Shown: positions 7,280 to 10,976 of the stretch, one piece after another
Numbering within the stretch: position 1 is the first letter of the stretch
Layout of the letters: every line of letters begins with the position of its first letter
NCBI GenBank assembly: GCA_036940085.1
Contig: JALLBK010000987.1
Span: forward strand, 1-10,976
Direction of reading: 5' to 3'
Source: Discostella pseudostelligera
Taxonomy: Eukaryota > Bacillariophyta > Thalassiosirophyceae > Thalassiosirales > Thalassiosiraceae
DNA: 10,976 nt
The notes under the pieces: generated by a model
Seen by the model: the letters and a program-made list of their open reading frames with translations, nothing else
What the model was told of the DNA's origin: nothing
Database searches by the model: none
Translations under genes and position numbers: made by a program

Positions 7280-9517
7280 ATGAAGTGTACTCGCCACGCC
7301 CTCGTCATCTTCTCTCTTCTTGTCGCTGTTGGTGTATTTGGAGGAGAGAGAACGAGGACATCGTCAGCTGCCGCCGCAGCAGCAATCGTAGTACTAGATG
7401 TCGACTTCCCCTCCTCATCATCTCCCCCGCCCGCCGCCGACGACGCTGCCGACGACGCCACCACTGATTATAGGCATCGCGACCTCCAATGTGAAAGTGT
7501 CGCCGCCTACCATCCCAATTACTCTCTCCCATGGGACCAAGGCACTTGTGAACTCATCGTAACGTGCGACTCTCCGAGTTTCATCACGGAACTGGAATGT
7601 TGCAAGAAAGCATACAGTGGGCAGATGAGTATGGCTTGCATCAGCCATTTGGAGAATCCTCCCACTTCGCAACCTACGAAACTAGGAGGACCGGACATCT
7701 ACTATCCCGACTACGCATTGCCTTGGCCAGAAGGAAAATGCATCAACACCACTCCAGTACCAAGCGGTCGGCCTACCTACACTACCTTGCTCGCCTGCTG
7801 CAAGGGAGCATATGGTGGACAGGGGAGCATGGCTTGCATCAAAGCCCTCCCCAACCCACCCACCAATGCTCCTACAAAAACAGGGGGCAGTGACGAGTAT
7901 TACCCTGACTTCACATTGTCTTGGCCAGAAGGAAAATGCATCAACACCACTCCAGTACCAAGCGGATGGCCTACTTACGCTACTATGCTCGCCTGCTGCA
8001 AGGGAGCATATGGTGGTCAACTGAGCATGGCTTGCATCAAAGCCCTCCCCAACCCACCCACCAATGCTCCTACCAAAAAAGGGGGTGGTGAATATTACCC
8101 TGACTACACTTTGGCTTGGCCAGAAGGAAAATGTATCAACACCGCCCCAGTCCCAAGTGGCCGGCCTATCTACGCTACTATGCTCGCCTGTTGCAAGGGA
8201 GCATATGGTGGACAGGCGAGCATGGCTTGCATCAAAGCCCTCCCCAACCCACCCACCGCTTTTGCTCCAACCAATGAACCCACGACAGCCACCCGATCAT
8301 TTGCTCCTACTACAGCCGCCCCATCATTTGCTCCAACCAATGAACCCACCACTGCCACACCATCCTTTGCTCCTACAAACGAGCCCTCGACGGCCACACC
8401 CTCATTCGCTCCAACCAATGAACCAACGACAGCCGCCCCATCATTTGCTCCAACCAATGAACCCACCACTGCCACACCATCCTTTGCTCCTACAAACGAG
8501 CCCTCTACGGCCACCCCATCTTTCGCTCCAACCAATGAACCAACTACATACACCCCATCCTTTGCTCCTACAACAGCTTCTCCATCCTTTGTTCCTACAA
8601 ACGAACCATCCTTTGATCCTACAATTAATCCTACAAAAGCTCCAGCGACTCCGGCCCCGACCAAACCGTGTTTTCCCGACAAGACAAGTCTTTCAGGCGC
8701 CGTCAATACTTACATCGCTTCAGCCTGTACTCTGAACCCTTCATTAGCAGCATGCACTACTTTGAGTGATGCTTGGGGTTGGCCTATTGGCACTTGGTGT
8801 ACGTCCCTCATCACTGACATGTCTGGTCTTTTCCAAGATAAGGTCACATTCAATGAAGACATTTCAGGGTGGAATGTGGGATTGGTAACAAACATGATGG
8901 GCATGTTCAATGGGGCATCTGTGTTCAACCAAAACATTGCAGGGTGGAATGTCAGATCGGTAAAAAGCATGCATAGCATGTTCAGGAAATGCTATGTGTT
9001 CAACCAAAACATTTCAGGGTGGAATGTGAGCTCTGTGACAAACATGTTTGCCGCGTTCGAGATGGCATATGCATTTAACCAAGATATCGGAGGATGGAAT
9101 GTGGGCTCTGTAACACAGATCAGTAGTATGTTCAGGTTTGCATATGCATTCAACCAAGATATTGGAGGATGGAATGTGGGATCGGTAACACTAATGACTC
9201 GCATGTTTGATACTGCATCTGCATTCAACCAAAACATTTCAGGATGGAATGTTAGCAAGGTAACAGACATGCAATACATGTTCTACAAGGCATCCGCGTT
9301 CAACCAATCCATTGGAGTTTGGAACGTGGGCTCAGTTACAACAAGCATGTCGAACATGTTCTACAATGCAACTGCATTCAACCAAAACTTGTGTGCGTGG
9401 AAGAATAAGATTCTCTCAATATCCAGAACGGACATCTTTACTGGTTCGGGATGCACGTATCAAACCACACCCGCCATATCATCTGATCCTTTCTGTGCTG
9501 TTGGTACATGCCCCTAG
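7280..9517 (+). CDS. Secreted BspA-type (DUF285) repeat protein with Cys-rich modules and PT linker
   Basis: A 745-residue intronless frame starting at the first ATG, which opens a signal peptide (MKCTRHALVIFSLLVAVGVFGG). An Ala/Ser/Pro/Asp-rich spacer follows. Four Cys-rich modules lie at about 77-125, 141-193, 207-260 and 272-325, with the pattern YYPD...W.EGKC-x18-CC-x11-C (module 1 is divergent, with an extra Cys96). Residues 326-463 are a Pro/Thr linker of 13-residue units (FAPTNEPTTATPS). A cap with four Cys (464-507, including WPIGTWC) leads into eight 25-residue BspA-type units, FNQ(D/N)I.GWNV..VT.M..MF (524-707), and a Cys-bearing tail. Several N-glycosylation sequons are visible (NIS, NVS, NAT, NTT). 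There is no membrane anchor or GPI-like tail, so I infer an extracellular or cell-wall protein. DUF285 proteins are abundant in diatoms and in some bacteria and protists, where they act in adhesion; the ligand here is unknown. Confidence 0.85.
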   Translation: MKCTRHALVIFSLLVAVGVFGGERTRTSSAAAAAAIVVLDVDFPSSSSPPPAADDAADDATTDYRHRDLQCESVAAYHPNYSLPWDQGTCELIVTCDSPSFITELECCKKAYSGQMSMACISHLENPPTSQPTKLGGPDIYYPDYALPWPEGKCINTTPVPSGRPTYTTLLACCKGAYGGQGSMACIKALPNPPTNAPTKTGGSDEYYPDFTLSWPEGKCINTTPVPSGWPTYATMLACCKGAYGGQLSMACIKALPNPPTNAPTKKGGGEYYPDYTLAWPEGKCINTAPVPSGRPIYATMLACCKGAYGGQASMACIKALPNPPTAFAPTNEPTTATRSFAPTTAAPSFAPTNEPTTATPSFAPTNEPSTATPSFAPTNEPTTAAPSFAPTNEPTTATPSFAPTNEPSTATPSFAPTNEPTTYTPSFAPTTASPSFVPTNEPSFDPTINPTKAPATPAPTKPCFPDKTSLSGAVNTYIASACTLNPSLAACTTLSDAWGWPIGTWCTSLITDMSGLFQDKVTFNEDISGWNVGLVTNMMGMFNGASVFNQNIAGWNVRSVKSMHSMFRKCYVFNQNISGWNVSSVTNMFAAFEMAYAFNQDIGGWNVGSVTQISSMFRFAYAFNQDIGGWNVGSVTLMTRMFDTASAFNQNISGWNVSKVTDMQYMFYKASAFNQSIGVWNVGSVTTSMSNMFYNATAFNQNLCAWKNKILSISRTDIFTGSGCTYQTTPAISSDPFCAVGTCP
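7508..8254 (+). repeat. Four tandem Cys-rich modules (about 195-base period)
   Basis: Modules begin at 7508, 7700, 7898 and 8093. Modules 2-4 are nearly identical at DNA level, sharing for example TTGGCCAGAAGGAAAATG and GGGAGCATATGGTGG. Module 1 is clearly more diverged. The pattern indicates recent amplification or gene conversion of modules 2-4 from an older unit. The module resembles, in shortened form, the W...C...CC...C units common in diatom secreted proteins, but I cannot assign a named family. Confidence 0.75.
8255..8668 (+). repeat. Pro/Thr linker of 39-base units, with a 117-base higher-order duplication
   Basis: The basic unit is 39 bases, coding FAPTNEP(T/S)TATPS, with shortened units (FAPTTAAPS, FAPTTASPS, FVPTNEPS) at the edges. 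Three units are duplicated as a block: 8327-8443 matches 8444-8560 at an exact 117-base offset with few differences. The linker is likely extended, O-glycosylated and variable in length. Confidence 0.8.
8849..9400 (+). repeat. BspA/DUF285 tandem repeats, 75-base period
   Basis: Conserved Phe residues open units at 524, 549, 574, 599, 624, 649, 674 and 700: six exact 25-residue steps, two more units, and one step of 26. Each unit has GWNV, a VT.M segment and a closing MF. The family fold is a leucine-rich-repeat-like solenoid. Confidence 0.85.
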
Positions 9518-9790
9518 TAGGCAATGCCTTTGTCCCAAAGGAAAGGGACCAGCAGCAACCTCACCAATCACTGTCTGCATAACTAGCTACTAGTGTAGGT
9601 GGAATTATTGTTTAAGATGAGGAGGACAGATATTTATTTTCTTGAGATAGGCGGGTTTTGAAAGTCTTGAGACTAATTATTGTAATAGGGTTGTTTTCGT
9701 CCACTTGTTCGTGTCTACTCCGCACAACATTTTATGGCAGCAAACGGCGAACTGGTGGGGTGGTATGGTACATACCGAAAACTTAAACGT
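9518..9790. other. 3' flank of the secreted repeat protein
   Basis: These 273 bases have no supported gene. Just after the stop there is a short palindrome AGGCAATGCCT (9519-9529) and a GTCCC/GGGAC stem (9532-9536 with 9545-9549). These may form small 3' UTR hairpins. No AATAAA signal is evident. Confidence 0.4.
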
Positions 9791-10356
9791 GGCATGCAAT
9801 CGGCGGGAACATGACGGAAACGATGGTACCGGTTGAATGTCAGTGCACGATCGTCACCTTCAGCTTCAGCATCGTCATGATCGTCCTCGTTGTCGTGGTA
9901 AATGTCATCTGTGTCCGCCATCGGCATCATGATCGTCGTGTTCTTCAATCTCGGAGAGCATGCGCATGTTGCTGGTGCCGACGCATGAAAGCGGTTGGTG
10001 GTTGTGAGATTTTGTGTTGTCGTCATAGTAGTGAAAAAAGATACTACTACGAAATCTGAATCTTTTGTTGACGAATGTCAACAACCCCTTTCCACCTTCC
10101 TTCCTTTTCTCGCCGAATCTCTTCTTGTCGTCCTCCTCTCACTCCTAGCCTTCAATGATAGGAGGAGTAGGTTATTGATTTTCACCTTCACTGACACCCC
10201 TCCATCATTCATCATCTCACTCCTTTTTGTGTGCCACTTCTTTTGCTTCTTCGTTGGATAGCAATCCCAATGTCCGGTCGACCATGTTGCACATTGCGGC
10301 AGCAGGTTCACTCCTTCCCGCAAAATCTCTTCCATGTGTCGCAAGTCAACTGAAAG
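9791..10356 (-). pseudogene. Diverged, truncated copy of the transporter 5' end and upstream region
   Basis: This block aligns, in the same orientation, with 6302-6842. Shared stretches include CATGCAATCG, CATCTGTGTCC, CTTCAATCTCGGA, AGCATGCGCATG, TTCATCATCTCACT, CACTCCTTCCCGC and GTCAACTGAAAG. In the transporter frame the copy keeps MRMLSEIEEHDDHDAD (from 9967), then a one-base gain near 9915-9921 shifts it; the following DTDDIYHDN...GDDRALTF is kept in the next frame, matching DTDVTYDN...GDDGALTF of the intact gene. The transmembrane part is absent. I call it a pseudogene fragment. The part above 10078 also carries an open minus-strand frame (10335-10078) matching the small frame in the original. 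Confidence 0.7.
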
Positions 10357-10403
10357 CCTAGTGCGGAAAGGCACACTGCATGCAGAGAGGCACGTGGGCA
10401 GTT

Positions 10404-10445
10404 GGCGCCAAAAGAATCCTGAGCAAAGATCCTCTTTTTGGCGCC
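10404..10445. repeat. Inverted pair of E2F-like GGCGCCAAAA sites
   Basis: GGCGCCAAAAGA (10404-10415) is repeated inverted as TCTTTTTGGCGCC (10433-10445), with one extra A/T in the right arm and a 17-base spacer. The left arm also sits in a perfect 10-base palindrome TTGGCGCCAA (10402-10411). It can be read either as a hairpin or as two facing TTTTGGCGC sites. Confidence 0.5.
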
Positions 10446-10772
10446 CCTGGATCCGGGGTCGGCAAAGAGTTTGAAGTGATTTGGATTTGGCCAAACTCGA
10501 TGGCCATTCAATGCCATTCTTTTCCCTCCCTCGGCATCCTCTCCTCTTTCAATTGTTTGAATTGGCTGTCCACGTCCGCCACGACGATCGATCGCAATAT
10601 CTAGTAGTTAAAAATCCCCAAACCCAAACCCAGGAAAATCTCTCTCCCCGACATGTTTTGGACCCGCTATTTTCATCAGGGACCGGGTGAAGGGAGACCG
10701 TGTATTGTACATATCTGGTCCAAACCCAACCCCCCGTTGATTGTCTTTTGTCTTCTCTCTCTACGTCAGTTG

Positions 10773-10868
10773 AAACTTCCATGTGGCCACTATCGGAATT
10801 GGCCTACAACAGAACCTAGTATCGTAAGGCCCCACTGATCTTTTTGTCCACTCCACACGTGGAAGTTT
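10773..10868. repeat. Long-range inverted repeat AAACTTCC(A)YGTG
   Basis: AAACTTCCATGTGG (10773-10786) is mirrored by CCACACGTGGAAGTTT (10853-10868), whose reverse reads AAACTTCCACGTGTGG. The arms agree over AAACTTCC plus an E-box-like half. They resemble the AAACTTTGCCACGTG part of the composite element at 6846-6867, so this is more likely a pair of factor sites than a structural stem. Confidence 0.35.
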
Positions 10869-10976
10869 AAGCAACTGCTTTCCCGCCATTTTTCATGTCC
10901 ACGGTCCAAGCGCTGCTTCACCGTCGTCCGCCGTCTGTCCATTCAATCTATGACTTGACTATGATGACCATGACGA

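Larger units (their letters stand above)
10357..10976. other. Gene-free right end with promoter-like motifs
   Basis: No protein-like frame is supported over these 620 bases. Visible items are a perfect CACGTG (10391-10396), an inverted E2F-like pair (10404-10445), a short C/A-rich run CCCAAACCCAAACCC (10617-10631), TTTGGACC/GGTCCAAA (10657-10664 with 10717-10724), an ACGTCA (10763-10768), a long-range inverted repeat (10773-10868) and TTTCCCGCC (10879-10887), a textbook E2F-type core. The cluster near the right edge could be the promoter of a gene outside the window. Confidence 0.4.

Noticed and set aside
8170..8706. A 178-codon minus-strand frame with VGAKDGVAVVGSL repeats
   Set aside because: Antisense shadow of the same 39-base repeats, kept open by their composition; no start context or domain of its own.
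8064..8735. A 223-codon plus-strand frame rich in Pro, His and Leu
   Set aside because: It is the shifted reading of the PT-linker and Cys-module repeats of the secreted protein; its repetition follows the 39-base unit of the true frame.
10611..10640. CCCAAACCCAAACCC run as a possible telomere-like tract
   Set aside because: Only two or three imperfect units, and not the CCCTAA-type repeat expected of stramenopile telomeres.
1..10976. CRISPR array, bacterial operon or prophage
   Set aside because: Repeats are protein-coding tandem units without unique spacers, and the intron, disordered proteins and gene families are eukaryotic.

Overview
The window looks like nuclear DNA of a diatom, most likely a centric Thalassiosira-type species. 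The case rests on three things. A secreted protein combines short cysteine-rich modules, a Pro-Thr linker and BspA-type (DUF285) 25-residue repeats, a combination typical of diatom gene catalogues. A short GT-AG spliceosomal intron is present. The proteins carry long homopolymer-rich disordered stretches. The organism call is inference from gene content; there is no rRNA or organelle marker here.

Layout. Positions 1-635 hold no gene but contain a strong hairpin and E2F-like promoter motifs. At 636-2891 (+) lies an enlarged CHMP7-type ESCRT-III protein (Snf7 domain plus C-terminal MIM1-like helix). It converges, with a 186-base gap, on a minus-strand FLVCR/SLC49-type major facilitator gene (6522 down to 3078) that has one 129-base intron. 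The first exon of that gene contains a single N flanked by a perfect 72-base duplication. This is almost certainly an unmerged assembly join. Counting the duplicate once restores one reading frame of about 1080 codons.

A 757-base divergent promoter region (6523-7279) separates the transporter from a 745-residue secreted repeat protein at 7280-9517 (+). It contains three copies of a 22-base composite element (CCCGCCAAA followed by an E-box-like half in two of the three) and a minus-strand small reading frame. Positions 9791-10356 are a diverged second copy of the transporter's 5' coding end and upstream DNA, in the same orientation, about 3.5 kb away and frameshifted in the part matching the transporter. 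The upstream part of both copies shares a second open frame whose indels between copies are all multiples of three, so it may code for something. The last 620 bases hold no supported gene, only inverted repeats and promoter-like motifs.

The three genes are not an obvious pathway: membrane remodelling, a heme/choline-class transporter and an extracellular surface protein. The best leads are the duplicated transporter 5' region with its second conserved frame, the composite promoter elements, and the His/Gln-rich cytosolic tail on the transporter.
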